Assembly (NCBI GenBank): GCA_035575135.1
Contig: DATLYE010000039.1
Location: 1 to 64,000 of the forward strand
Source of the DNA: JANWXD01 sp035575135
Lineage (GTDB): Bacteria > Acidobacteriota > Terriglobia > Bryobacterales > Bryobacteraceae
Reading direction: 5' to 3'
Length of the DNA: 64,000 nucleotides
Position numbers and translations under genes: made by a program. Shown one piece after another: positions 27,559 through 35,687 of the stretch. Within the stretch, counting starts at the first letter, position 1; every line of letters starts with the position of its first letter. The notes under the pieces are model-generated. The model ran no database searches and had not been told where the DNA came from. It saw only the letters and a list, made by a program, of their open reading frames with translations.

Positions 27559-27648
27559 GTGCACGTGCGGCCACGTTGTAACTGCTTGGCAGGCAATACA
27601 ATATTTTTTTGAGAAGAGCCTTGACAAAAAAAAAATTTATCTTAGAAT
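27559..27648 (+). promoter_or_regulatory. Promoter/operator cassette, copy 2
   Basis: Second copy of the cassette at 25371, starting GTGCACGTGC and keeping the inverted repeat as TGCTT-GGC-AGGCA. TTGACA (27621-27626) is followed after 16 bases by TAGAAT (27643-27648, five of six matches), a better promoter than copy 1. AAGGAGG begins only a few bases after the -10, so the transcript for the Cys-rich miniprotein would have a very short leader. Confidence 0.65.
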
Positions 27649-27667
27649 TCGGCCAAGGAGGTGGGGG

Positions 27668-27919
27668 ATGATCCAAAACAGACTAAAGCTGGCGATGATT
27701 CTCGGTCTTACGGCAGGGGCTCTGACACTGCAACCGCCTGAGGCCTCGGCAAGCTGCTATTGGTGTTGCCGCGGCTTTTATGGGACGTGTAATTTTTGTG
27801 GTTGCTGGATCCAGCCCACTGGCCACAGTGCTTGTGTCCCCAGCGAGTCATGTGAGACTTGGTGTGGCGGGTGTGGGTCGGATTGCGGGGGGCAGTCTCA
27901 GCCGTGTGAGATCCGTTAG
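27668..27919 (+). CDS. Small secreted cysteine-rich protein
   Basis: 83 residues; ATG at 27668 after AAGGAGG with a 6-base gap. A clear Sec signal (LKLAMILGLTAGALTL, cleavage likely after EASA, residue 28) precedes a mature part of about 55 residues with 12 cysteines (C30, 33, 34, 41, 44, 46, 56, 62, 66, 69, 73, 80), many glycines and few charges. I do not recognise the family. It could be disulfide-knotted or bind metal through CxxC pairs. It has its own copy of the array's promoter cassette, and a TonB C-terminal-domain gene follows 59 bases later. Confidence 0.7.
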   Translation: MIQNRLKLAMILGLTAGALTLQPPEASASCYWCCRGFYGTCNFCGCWIQPTGHSACVPSESCETWCGGCGSDCGGQSQPCEIR

Positions 27920-27978
27920 AAGTCTGCCCGTGCAGGCTGTCCCAAGCGGCCCAGGGGTTGAAACAGGCGAGATAAAGC

Positions 27979-28416
27979 ATGAGCGCTGGTATCCTGCCGG
28001 GGATGGTAGCGGGAGTGATAGCGTGGGTGGCTCAGCCAAACAGGGTGGGGGAGTCGGAGGCTGGTTACCTGCGACTGGGTGAAGGGGTATTGAGAAGACT
28101 GGCGCAGCACAGTGTTATGCCGGAATATCCCAAGGCCAGTCGCGAAAGAGGGATTACCGGAGTTGCTGTGGCCGAGCTCGTGACCGATGTCGCGGGTTCG
28201 GTGCACAAGGTGAGGATCCTCGAAGCGCCCGACGAAGGCATCGGTAGGGCCGTAGCGGCGGCTGTGCGCCAGTGGCGGTTTCCAAGCCTAAAAGTGAAAG
28301 GGCAACCCGTGCCGCTCGTGGGAAAACTGACGTTCTATTTTCGAAAGCGGGGGAAGATGTTCGTCGTCGAGTCCCCCAGCGGGGCCTCGCGGGTGCGTTC
28401 GCCTTCTTCGCGATAG
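27979..28416 (+). CDS. TonB C-terminal-domain protein (short)
   Basis: 145 residues. A short N-terminal hydrophobic segment (GILPGMVAGVIAWVA) is followed by a TonB_C domain at about 45-125 (MPEYPKASRERGITGVAVAE, AVRQWRFPSLKVKGQPVPL). The C-terminal domain of TonB contacts the TonB box of outer membrane receptors. The long Pro-rich linker that lets real TonB span the periplasm is missing, so this is either exported as a free domain or does not act as a classical energy transducer. Its neighbours are secreted carboxypeptidase-regulatory proteins. Confidence 0.78.
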   Translation: MSAGILPGMVAGVIAWVAQPNRVGESEAGYLRLGEGVLRRLAQHSVMPEYPKASRERGITGVAVAELVTDVAGSVHKVRILEAPDEGIGRAVAAAVRQWRFPSLKVKGQPVPLVGKLTFYFRKRGKMFVVESPSGASRVRSPSSR

Positions 28417-28427
28417 GAGACACCACA

Positions 28428-28742
28428 ATGGGGGCGCGACGTCGCGTTGTGCTCGGATGGATGTTAAACGGCTTGTTGGTGGCCACGGGCGGGTGGTTCA
28501 TTTTCGAGGTGGGCCGACGGATCGGGGCCGTAGTTGAGCAGTTGCCAGTGCGCGAGAGAGCCGAGGGTGTTTCGTTACCGGCGGCGGGCTCGATCTGGCC
28601 TCTCAGGGACGTGCTGGCCCGCGATCGGGATAGAACCGTAGAGGGCCGATCAACATACCGGTGGACGAAGTTGGCATACGGGCACGCGAGGAGCTGGATT
28701 TTGAGACACCCACCGTGGTTGATTGCACCTTCACCGAGATGA
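28428..28742 (+). CDS. Small single-pass membrane protein of unknown function
   Basis: 104 residues from ATG 28428, with GGAG overlapping the stop of the preceding TonB_C gene. A transmembrane helix (VVLGWMLNGLLVATGGWFIF, about 7-26) is the only clear feature. The C-terminal 40 residues have an Arg/Trp-rich composition that may reflect a frameshift or decay. I do not recognise it. Support comes only from start context, spacing and the helix. Confidence 0.45.
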   Translation: MGARRRVVLGWMLNGLLVATGGWFIFEVGRRIGAVVEQLPVRERAEGVSLPAAGSIWPLRDVLARDRDRTVEGRSTYRWTKLAYGHARSWILRHPPWLIAPSPR

Positions 28743-28887
28743 ACCATTGCGACATTGCGGCGTTCACTCTCGGCAGATTGGGATTCACGCGGGTTCACCA
28801 ACTGAACCGCGGGAGGGTGGCGGCAGCATCTTGCGAAACGTCCGGGGCTTCCATGCGGCGATAAAATTCTGGGCGGCGGAGGGGGTG

Positions 28888-30528
28888 ATGAGACTCTCCG
28901 GAGCTTTGTTTGGTGCGGCCGCGGTTGCCGCGGGGGCGGGCCTGCTGGCGGTGGGTCAGGATCGGCCGGAGGCAAAGGCAAGCGGGGAGAGTTGCAGGAT
29001 CGAAGGAAGGGTGACGGAGGCGGACGGCAAGACTCCGGTGGAGGGCGCCTTCGTGAACCTCAACCCGCCGCGCGGCCTGCCGCTGAAAACGGATGGTCAG
29101 GGACGTTATGTGTTCGAAAGCCTGCAACCGGGCGGTTACGGAGTAAATGTGGAAAAGGAGGGGTATGTCACCATCGGGCTTCGCCGGCTGGTTCGACTCC
29201 AGGCAGGCGAGCGGGCCTCGGGCATTGATTTCCGACTGCCCCGGCAAGCGGTCGTGACAGGCCGCGTGTTCGACGCGCGGCGGAACCCGCTGGCAGGCGC
29301 CTTGGTCTGCGCCTGGCAGATGGTCTACCTCGACGGGGTCCGATCACCGCAGGGGAATTGCACGACGGAGAGTGACGATCGGGGGGAGTACCGCCTTACG
29401 CGTTTGGCGGAGGGTTTCTGGTACATCGGGGCGGTACGGACCGATATCGTACGGCTGCATGCACCGCCCCGGAGTAAGCGGGCGGACAGCAGCAAGGGCA
29501 GCGCCGCGATGGTGGTCCACCCGAACGCCCTGTGGTTCGATGCAGCGGCACCCATCTACCTTCGGGCCGGGGAGGAACGCACGGGGGTGGATATTGTCTT
29601 CCCGGAGGTGAACCGGTTTTGCGTGAGGGGTTCGCTCGAGGCGGCAGGCGGCACTGAGACCTTTGTTCAGATCAATCCTCAAAACCCGAACTTCCCTCTG
29701 CGGAGCCTGATAGTAGCGCGCGTGCCCCGCCCCGGGCCATTTGAGATTTGCAATCTGGCGCCAGGTTCTTACGTGCTGCGGGCCACCCTGTCGGGACCGG
29801 ACGGGAGCCCGGCGCCTGGCGGGCTCGTGTTTGCGGAGTTCACCATCACCGACCGCGACGTCGAGCTTGGAGAAATCCGCCTGGACACAGGAACCAGCGT
29901 TCCCGGTCAAGTGACTCTGGCGGAGGGGGGATCCGCACGTTCACCGGAGGGCTTGTATGTGGGCCTGAGGCCGTATCAGCGTTTTCCGTTCATGGGCGAG
30001 AACCCGACGGGTCCGGTGGATGCTTCGGGTCGCTTTGTGCTCAAGCGGCTCTTTTCCTCCAGCCTTTACTGGGGTCCTGCCGTGTCGAGCAAGGATTACC
30101 TTCCTGCCAAAGGCTTCTACATCAAAGAGGCGTGGATGGGCGGTAAAGATCCACGGCGGGAACCTGTGTACCCCGGGGCAGGGGAGTTGCGGCTGGTTGT
30201 CGGCTCGGACGGCGCCGCGCTGCATGGGAGAATCGTGCGTAAAGACGACGAGCCGGCGGCGGACGCTCTGGCCGTCCTGGCGCCCGCGCCTCTGACGACC
30301 GCGGTATCGCCTTACGAGATCCTGATCCGGGGAGCGGACCAGCACGGCCGGTTCGAGATTGAGAGTATTCCGCCGGGAGAGTATCGCCTGCTGGCATTCG
30401 AAGACGTCACCGCCGGAGAGGCTAAGTCGGCGGAGTTTCTCCGCGGCTACCTGAGCCGGGCGACGGAGATCCGGCTCGGGCCGCACGAGACTCGCACGGT
30501 GAGCGTACGGGTGATCTCCCGGCAATGA
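28888..30528 (+). CDS. Secreted carboxypeptidase-regulatory-like domain protein
   Basis: 546 residues from ATG 28888, chosen because GGAGGGGG lies before it and a signal peptide follows at once (SGALFGAAAVAAGAGLLAVG); the frame is open upstream to 28723 but without coding character. Beta-sandwich units are at about 35-115 (IEGRVTEADGKTPVEGAFV), 120-200 (VTGRVFDARRNPLAGALV) and 440-540 (LHGRIVRKDDEPAADALAV, FEIESIPPGEYRLLAFEDV). No enzyme domain. Same architecture as the genes at 25605 and 30650. Confidence 0.8.
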   Translation: MRLSGALFGAAAVAAGAGLLAVGQDRPEAKASGESCRIEGRVTEADGKTPVEGAFVNLNPPRGLPLKTDGQGRYVFESLQPGGYGVNVEKEGYVTIGLRRLVRLQAGERASGIDFRLPRQAVVTGRVFDARRNPLAGALVCAWQMVYLDGVRSPQGNCTTESDDRGEYRLTRLAEGFWYIGAVRTDIVRLHAPPRSKRADSSKGSAAMVVHPNALWFDAAAPIYLRAGEERTGVDIVFPEVNRFCVRGSLEAAGGTETFVQINPQNPNFPLRSLIVARVPRPGPFEICNLAPGSYVLRATLSGPDGSPAPGGLVFAEFTITDRDVELGEIRLDTGTSVPGQVTLAEGGSARSPEGLYVGLRPYQRFPFMGENPTGPVDASGRFVLKRLFSSSLYWGPAVSSKDYLPAKGFYIKEAWMGGKDPRREPVYPGAGELRLVVGSDGAALHGRIVRKDDEPAADALAVLAPAPLTTAVSPYEILIRGADQHGRFEIESIPPGEYRLLAFEDVTAGEAKSAEFLRGYLSRATEIRLGPHETRTVSVRVISRQ

Positions 30529-30649
30529 TTCGCCGGCTCGGTCGTGCCGTTCTGTGAGTTTGCGATGCCTTGGGGGACGCGGGGCCGAGCGGGGCCGGCC
30601 GAACGGTTCTCTCCGGAGGCTCATGTGAAAAAGCTGCTGGGGGTCTACG

Positions 30650-32281
30650 ATGAAGTGCTGGATGGCCGCCTCCGCCGGACTTGAGGGCCGGCGGGCGGCG
30701 CAACTGCTAGCGCTGTCTCTGCTGGCCAACCTCGCGGCGAGCCGGCCCGGTGAGGGAATTCAAGGGCGCGTCCTGGATGGCGAGTCGGGTGAGGGCGTGG
30801 CGCAGGCCACGGTCCGCCTGCTCACCTGGCCAGAGCGGGAAGAGACGGCCGCGGCCGTGACCGACGCGGCAGGGAGATTTTCCTTCGACGGCGTGGCGCC
30901 GGGCCGTTATGTACTGGCGGCGGTCAAAGCGGGCTATCTCCATCTGGTTCCCCAAACGAGTCCCGCAAGAGTTCTTACGCTTCCGGCACAAAACCGGGAG
31001 GGGGAAGTCCTGACACTCGTCCGGAGCGCCGTGATCGCGGGCAGGATTCTCGATGCGAGGGGACAGCCGTCAGGCGGGGTTCGGGTCACTGCTTTGGTGA
31101 GGCGCGCGGGTCCGGGGGGCGTTGTATTTGTGCCTTCCGGCAGACCGGCGCTGACGAATGACGAGGGTGCGTACCGGATCTGGGGTTTGCCTCCGGGATG
31201 GTATACCGTGGCGGTGACCGGCTCGCTGGAGCGAGGGCTGGAAGGGACGTTTCCACCGGCCTACTACCCAGGAACGCTCTCCATCCAAGAGGCGCGGTTC
31301 TTCCGGCTGAAGCCCGGCGAAACCCGTTCCGGCACCGACCTCTGGCTTGCCCCAGCGGGGCCCTCTGTCGAGCTGAAGGGCGTGGTAACGGGGATCCCCG
31401 CTGAGTGGGGCGCGCGCCCGGTTTTGGTTTTTCTGGCGGCGAAGGACGGATTGGCGGCCGCCGCGCAGGTGACCCAAGCCGGCTCCGACGGACGGTTCGT
31501 TTTCCGCCAAGTCCGCGCCGGCGCCTACGTTGTGTTGGCGATCGGCCCGGTCGCAGGGCGAGGGCCGTTTGGGCCGCTCACTGGCGCCGGCGCCAGGCAA
31601 GGCAGGCGGGAAGTGGAGGTCGGAGCCGGAGATCCCATAGAGGTGGAGGTGGCGTTGAGCGACCCGGTCACCCTGGAGGGCCAGGTGCGCTTTGAGCGGC
31701 CTTCGGAAATCGGATTGACGTGCCACACCGGGGCCGAGGTGATTCTGGCGCCCGGCGGTTTTGCGCCCCAAGGACGGCCGTTCACCTCGCGGATCTCCGC
31801 AGAGGGGCGGTTTCGCATCGAGGCAGTGTTTCCGGGGAATTACCATCTTTCCGTTCGTGGCTTCGCCGAGGGCTGTTATCTCAAAGATGTCCTCTATGGG
31901 GGCGGCGCGGTTCGCGAGGGCTTCCTCAATATCGAAGGCGGAGCCGGAACGCGGAGCGTGACGCTGGTGCTGGCCTCCCGGGGTGCAACGGTGGACGGAA
32001 TCGTGCGCGGGCCGGACGGCAAGCCTGCGGCAGGCGCCGCGGTGGCGCTGGTGCGGCGAGGAGACCTCGCCGGCTTCGACTCGCACGTCGTGACGGCGGA
32101 CGCCGCGGGACGCTACAAGCTGGAAGGGATTCCTCCCGGTCCGTACCGGCTGCTGGCGCTGGCCCGTGTGGTTTCCGAGGAGTATCTGGATCCGCTGTTC
32201 TGGCAGGAGGAGGGCGGCGGGTTCGATATCACGTTGGAACCGGGAAGCATTACGACGGCCGATTTGCGGCTGAGGCGGTGA
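30650..32281 (+). CDS. Secreted carboxypeptidase-regulatory-like domain protein
   Basis: 543 residues. The N-terminal region AAQLLALSLLANLAAS looks like a signal peptide after a short charged stretch, then IQGRVLDGESGEGVAQATV (first beta-sandwich, about 40-115), VIAGRILDARGQPSGGVRV (second, about 125-200) and a last unit near 450-543 (VDGIVRGPDGKPAAGAAV). The ATG at 30650 has only a weak G-rich ribosome site. Its last 30 bases occur again at 27508, and the second domain is echoed in the remnant before them. It is followed by a TonB_C gene. Confidence 0.8.
   Translation: MKCWMAASAGLEGRRAAQLLALSLLANLAASRPGEGIQGRVLDGESGEGVAQATVRLLTWPEREETAAAVTDAAGRFSFDGVAPGRYVLAAVKAGYLHLVPQTSPARVLTLPAQNREGEVLTLVRSAVIAGRILDARGQPSGGVRVTALVRRAGPGGVVFVPSGRPALTNDEGAYRIWGLPPGWYTVAVTGSLERGLEGTFPPAYYPGTLSIQEARFFRLKPGETRSGTDLWLAPAGPSVELKGVVTGIPAEWGARPVLVFLAAKDGLAAAAQVTQAGSDGRFVFRQVRAGAYVVLAIGPVAGRGPFGPLTGAGARQGRREVEVGAGDPIEVEVALSDPVTLEGQVRFERPSEIGLTCHTGAEVILAPGGFAPQGRPFTSRISAEGRFRIEAVFPGNYHLSVRGFAEGCYLKDVLYGGGAVREGFLNIEGGAGTRSVTLVLASRGATVDGIVRGPDGKPAAGAAVALVRRGDLAGFDSHVVTADAAGRYKLEGIPPGPYRLLALARVVSEEYLDPLFWQEEGGGFDITLEPGSITTADLRLRR
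32250..32279 (+). repeat. 30-base exact repeat, copy 2
   Basis: Last codons (encoding TTADLRLRR) of the intact gene at 30650; identical to 27508-27537 in the gene remnant. Confidence 0.85.
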
Positions 32282-32431
32282 CCAAGCCGCCGGCGAGGCA
32301 GCGCTGTGGCCCTGCGATGGGATGATTTCAAAATCGCTGCGCGCGCAGACTTCGACGGTTGGTGGCAGTTCTGTGTGTCAGAATCGGGAGAGACCTATCG
32401 GGGTTCCGCGAGTTGCTATTAGGAGGAAACC

Positions 32432-33352
32432 ATGGGGTTCAGAGGTGTCATACGCCCAGCACGGGGGGTTGGTTTGGCGGTGGTCGGTTCGCTCGCTGTG
32501 GCCGCATTCGGGATGCCTGCCCAGACGGCCGAACGCCGCGAATGGACGTGGAAGTACCGGAAGATCCAGGTGCCGCTTCTCGAGCGAACTCTAACCGTGG
32601 AGCTCGCTGCGGCAGACCCAGGGAGAGAGTACGTGGTCGGGATCGCCGCCGACGATGCGCCGGAGGCGGTTTTTGCGATCGGCGAGGCGGTGATCGCCAA
32701 GGGACCGGCTGCTCCGCTGCGCCGGATCGAAGGGATCGAGAACGTACCTGAACACTTCGTGGAGGTCTCCAAGGGCCGGATTCGGGTAACGGGGACGAGC
32801 CGCCCGGATACCGCCCTTGTCGTGAGGGGTACAGTGCCTGCGGGCACCGCCGTCAAAATCGAGCGACTTGGGACCGTGGTGGCTGCGGCAACGGTGAGCG
32901 GGGACGCGCTGGTCGTTCACAACGATAAGCTGCGGCAGCCGGGTGCGGCAGGAAAAAACTGGAGCCCGATCTCGGTGCTGATGAGGCCCGAGCCGGTTGC
33001 AAAAGCAACCGAACCGCTTCCCTTGCGAAACGGCCGCTATCTGGTGACCCCTGCGGCGATGGCGCGAAATCTGCTTCACTTCGCTCTACCGGACCTTGGC
33101 GGGAGGCCCGTGACGCCGGAGATGCGGGCGCATGTCAGGCTCATCGTCAATACGCAAGGAGAGGTGGAGCACGTGGAAAAGATCAGCGGGGATCCGCAAG
33201 CACTGGCAGCGGTGGAGGCGGCGGTGCGTCAATGGAGATTCCGTCCTTTTGCGGTCGGCGGTCAGGCCGTGGTGGCGGAGGGCACGTTGTTTTTCTTCTT
33301 TTCGACCGACGGGCGAGTGTCTTCTCCGATTCTTGCCGAATTAGGCCAGTAG
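32432..33352 (+). CDS. TonB C-terminal-domain protein with unknown N-terminal domain
   Basis: 306 residues. TAGGAGGAAACC gives an excellent ribosome site before the ATG. Signal peptide about 1-33 (VGLAVVGSLAVAAFGMPAQT). Residues 35-200 form a beta-rich region I do not recognise. A TonB_C-like domain covers about 215-300 (RAHVRLIVNTQGEVEHVEKI, AAVRQWRFRPFAVGGQAVVA). No transmembrane anchor or Pro-rich spacer remains after signal cleavage, so a free periplasmic protein is likely. Last gene of the array; about 130 bases separate it from the convergent mannonate dehydratase-like gene. Confidence 0.78.
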   Translation: MGFRGVIRPARGVGLAVVGSLAVAAFGMPAQTAERREWTWKYRKIQVPLLERTLTVELAAADPGREYVVGIAADDAPEAVFAIGEAVIAKGPAAPLRRIEGIENVPEHFVEVSKGRIRVTGTSRPDTALVVRGTVPAGTAVKIERLGTVVAAATVSGDALVVHNDKLRQPGAAGKNWSPISVLMRPEPVAKATEPLPLRNGRYLVTPAAMARNLLHFALPDLGGRPVTPEMRAHVRLIVNTQGEVEHVEKISGDPQALAAVEAAVRQWRFRPFAVGGQAVVAEGTLFFFFSTDGRVSSPILAELGQ

Positions 33353-33481
33353 AGGGCCGCACGATGACGGTCGAGAATTTGTTGACGCGCGCTTTTAATT
33401 GCCAGCGCTACGGATGTTTGGGTGCCGCGCTGACAAGACAACGAGCCGACGACAAGCTCTCGCGCGAGGCTTCCTCGCCGC

Positions 33482-34828
33482 TCATTGCTTGATGATGGTG
33501 CCGTCGCGGCGGCGGATCTCGCCCCAGCCGCCGTTGAGCCGCCGGCGCTCGCCCTGCTCGAAGCTGCCGAAGGGATACTTGGCCGCGGCTTTTTCATCCA
33601 CTTCGATGCCCCAGCCGGGCGCTTCGTTGGCCCAGAGGTAGCCGTTCTTCATCACCGGGCAGCCGCGGAAGACCTCCTGGGTGCGCTCGTTGAAGGGCGT
33701 GTATTCCTGGATGCCGAAATTCCAGCAGGCCAGATCGAGAGCGATGTTGCAGGCGTGGCCGATGGGCGAGACGTCGCCGGGGCCGTGCCAGGCGGTCTTG
33801 ACGCCGAAGATTTCCGCAAAGGCGGCCACCTTGCGCGCGGGCGTCAGGCCTCCCATTTGAGAGACATGCATGCGGAGGTAATCAATGAGCCGTTCGGCGA
33901 TCAGGGGCGTCCACTCGTGAGGGCTGTTGAACAACTCGCCCATCGCAATGGGAGTGGAGCACTGCCGGCGCAGGATGCGGTACCAGCCGATGTCCTCCGG
34001 CGAGAAAGGGTCTTCGAAGAAAAAGAGGCGGAACCGCTCGACGTCCTTGCAAAATTGCAGGGCCTGGGTGGGCGTGACGCGCTCATGGACGTCGTGGAGG
34101 AGCTCGATCTCCTCGCCGAGCTGCTTGCGGGCCTCTTCGAGGAGGCGCAAGGTGCGCCGGATGTAGGCGGCGGGTTCGAAGACGGGCCCATCGTGGAGCG
34201 CCTCGACTTTGGCCTGGCCGCGCGCGGCCCCGTAGCCGGCCATGCCGGGCACGCCCACCTGGAGGCGCACGTGGCGGAAGCCCTGAGCCATCCAGCGGCG
34301 GGCGCTGTCGAGGACTTCGGGAATTTCGGCGCCGCTGGCGTGAGCGTAGCAGTCGGCGGCCTCGCGGCACTTGCCGCCCAGCAGTTGATAGACGGGCATC
34401 CCCGACTGGCGCCCCTTGATGTCCCACAGAGCCATGTCCACGCCGCTGATGGCGTTGTTCAGGACGGGGCCGTTGCGCCAGTAGGAGCTGTTGTAGCAGG
34501 CCTGCCAGATGTCTTCGATGCGGTCGGCGGGCTTACCGAGCAGCAGCGGCTTCAGGTAGCGTTCGACGGCCGGGCCGACCAGATCGGCGCGCTGGGTGAA
34601 GGTGGCGCAGCCGTAGCCGTACAGGCCGTCCTGATCGGTGATGACCTTGACGACGGTGAGGCGCAGCCCGGCCGGGGCGGTGTTGATCACCTGGATGTCG
34701 CGGATCTTCGGGGAAGGCAGGCCGCGCACGGCGCGCTCGGCTTGTTCCTGCGCCTGGAGCGCGCGGGCCGCGCTGAGCCCGGCCACGGCGCCGCCTGCGG
34801 TTTTGCGCAACAGTTCTCTGCGGCTCAT
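33482..34828 (-). CDS. Tat-exported mannonate/galactonate dehydratase-like enolase superfamily enzyme
   Basis: 448 residues. The N-terminus has a twin-arginine signal (SRRELLRKTAGGAVAGLSAA). The rest is an enolase-superfamily enzyme most like the ManD/RspA group: N-terminal capping domain, then a TIM barrel with metal ligands in LLHDVHER, FFFEDPFSP and AMGELFNSPHEW, His in TAWHGPGDVSP, and NFGIQEY. The family dehydrates D-mannonate or related acid sugars with Mg2+; many members are very slow, so the substrate is open. The ATG overlaps the ccmD stop (ATGA, 34825-34828), so it is co-translated with the ccm operon. Confidence 0.87.
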   Translation of the reverse strand: MSRRELLRKTAGGAVAGLSAARALQAQEQAERAVRGLPSPKIRDIQVINTAPAGLRLTVVKVITDQDGLYGYGCATFTQRADLVGPAVERYLKPLLLGKPADRIEDIWQACYNSSYWRNGPVLNNAISGVDMALWDIKGRQSGMPVYQLLGGKCREAADCYAHASGAEIPEVLDSARRWMAQGFRHVRLQVGVPGMAGYGAARGQAKVEALHDGPVFEPAAYIRRTLRLLEEARKQLGEEIELLHDVHERVTPTQALQFCKDVERFRLFFFEDPFSPEDIGWYRILRRQCSTPIAMGELFNSPHEWTPLIAERLIDYLRMHVSQMGGLTPARKVAAFAEIFGVKTAWHGPGDVSPIGHACNIALDLACWNFGIQEYTPFNERTQEVFRGCPVMKNGYLWANEAPGWGIEVDEKAAAKYPFGSFEQGERRRLNGGWGEIRRRDGTIIKQ

Positions 34829-34983
34829 GGTTTTTTCTCCTGATGTTCCAGCATATGCCGGAGTCGGTCCAGTTGCTTGCGCAGGGCTTTTTCACGGCGG
34901 ACCAGCGCGATCACATACAGCGCCACGATGAGCCAGGCGGCGGCAAAACCGTAAAACATGTACAGAAAATTTCGTTCGTCCAC
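34825..34983 (-). CDS. ccmD: Heme exporter protein CcmD
   Basis: 52 residues. GTG start at 34983 with AAAGGAG five bases upstream. One transmembrane helix (YMFYGFAAAWLIVALYVIAL) is followed by a charged helical tail (RREKALRKQLDRLRHMLEHQ), the CcmD pattern. CcmD holds CcmC and CcmE together and helps release heme-CcmE from the CcmAB ATPase. It sits 20 bases after ccmC. The stop overlaps the next start. Confidence 0.8.
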   Translation of the reverse strand: MDERNFLYMFYGFAAAWLIVALYVIALVRREKALRKQLDRLRHMLEHQEKKP

Positions 34984-35003
34984 GGAACTCCTTTCTCGAG
35001 GGG

Positions 35004-35687
35004 TTACAGGGCGTGCGCGTGCCGGCGCAGCGCCTCGATCTCGCGCGCCGTCTCCTCCTGCCGCAGCCGCAGCATCACCAGCGCACAGGCCAACAGCAGC
35101 AGCGGGATCCAGTTGAAGAACAGCATCTGGTACATGGCCGGATCCATCGAACCGCCGCCCCAGACCACGGGCCCGGGATGCTGGGTGCGCCACCACTTGA
35201 TGGAGAACCACACGATCGGGACATCCACGAACGCGAAGATGGAAAACACGGCGGCGAAGCGGGCGCGCTGCGTGGGATCGTCCACGGCGCGGCGCAGCAT
35301 CAGGTAGCCGGCGTAAAGCAACCAGCAGATCAGCATGGAGGTGAGCCGCGCATCCCAGGTCCACCAGATGCCCCAGATGATGCGCCCCCAGATCATGCCC
35401 GTCACCAGATTGACCGCGCCGAAGGCCAGACCCACTTCGGTGGCCGACACCGCCAGTGCGTCGTAGCGCAGGTTGTGCCGGATCAGATAGAGGACGCTGC
35501 TCACCAGGGCGACAAAGAAGCCCGCAAAGGCGGTCCAGGCCGCCGGGACGTGGAAAAAGATGATGCGGTAAATGGCGCCCTGGGCGGCTTCGTCGGGAAG
35601 CTCGAGCAGCATCACGTAGAGGTTGCGCGCCAAGAGCAACCCTGCGAGGGCCGCCAGTGCGATCAGGATTTTTTCACGCATGCTCAC
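35004..35687 (-). CDS. ccmC: Heme handling/exporter permease CcmC
   Basis: 227 residues, six transmembrane helices. The tryptophan-rich heme motif WGIWWTWDARLTS is present, as are periplasmic histidines (IFFHVPAAWTAF and TQHPGPVVWGG). CcmC presents heme to CcmE on the outer face of the inner membrane. The start overlaps the ccmB stop (ATGA, 35684-35687). Confidence 0.96.
   Translation of the reverse strand: MSMREKILIALAALAGLLLARNLYVMLLELPDEAAQGAIYRIIFFHVPAAWTAFAGFFVALVSSVLYLIRHNLRYDALAVSATEVGLAFGAVNLVTGMIWGRIIWGIWWTWDARLTSMLICWLLYAGYLMLRRAVDDPTQRARFAAVFSIFAFVDVPIVWFSIKWWRTQHPGPVVWGGGSMDPAMYQMLFFNWIPLLLLACALVMLRLRQEETAREIEALRRHAHAL

Larger units (their letters stand above)
27255..27667 (+). 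other. Intergenic region holding gene remnant and second promoter cassette
   Basis: 413 bases between the secreted protein gene and the Cys-rich miniprotein gene. It contains a carboxypeptidase-regulatory gene remnant (27410-27539) and promoter cassette copy 2 (27559-27648). One frame is open from 27278 through the miniprotein, but its first part has no coding sense beyond the remnant, and the miniprotein has its own promoter, ribosome site and signal peptide. Confidence 0.6.

Noticed and set aside
27278..27667. N-terminal extension of the Cys-rich protein frame
   Set aside because: The extension runs through a gene remnant and the promoter cassette; the internal ATG at 27668 has the ribosome site and signal peptide.
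33364..33492. Possible 42-residue peptide after the last TonB_C gene
   Set aside because: No convincing ribosome site, no family, and it overlaps the end of the convergent dehydratase gene.
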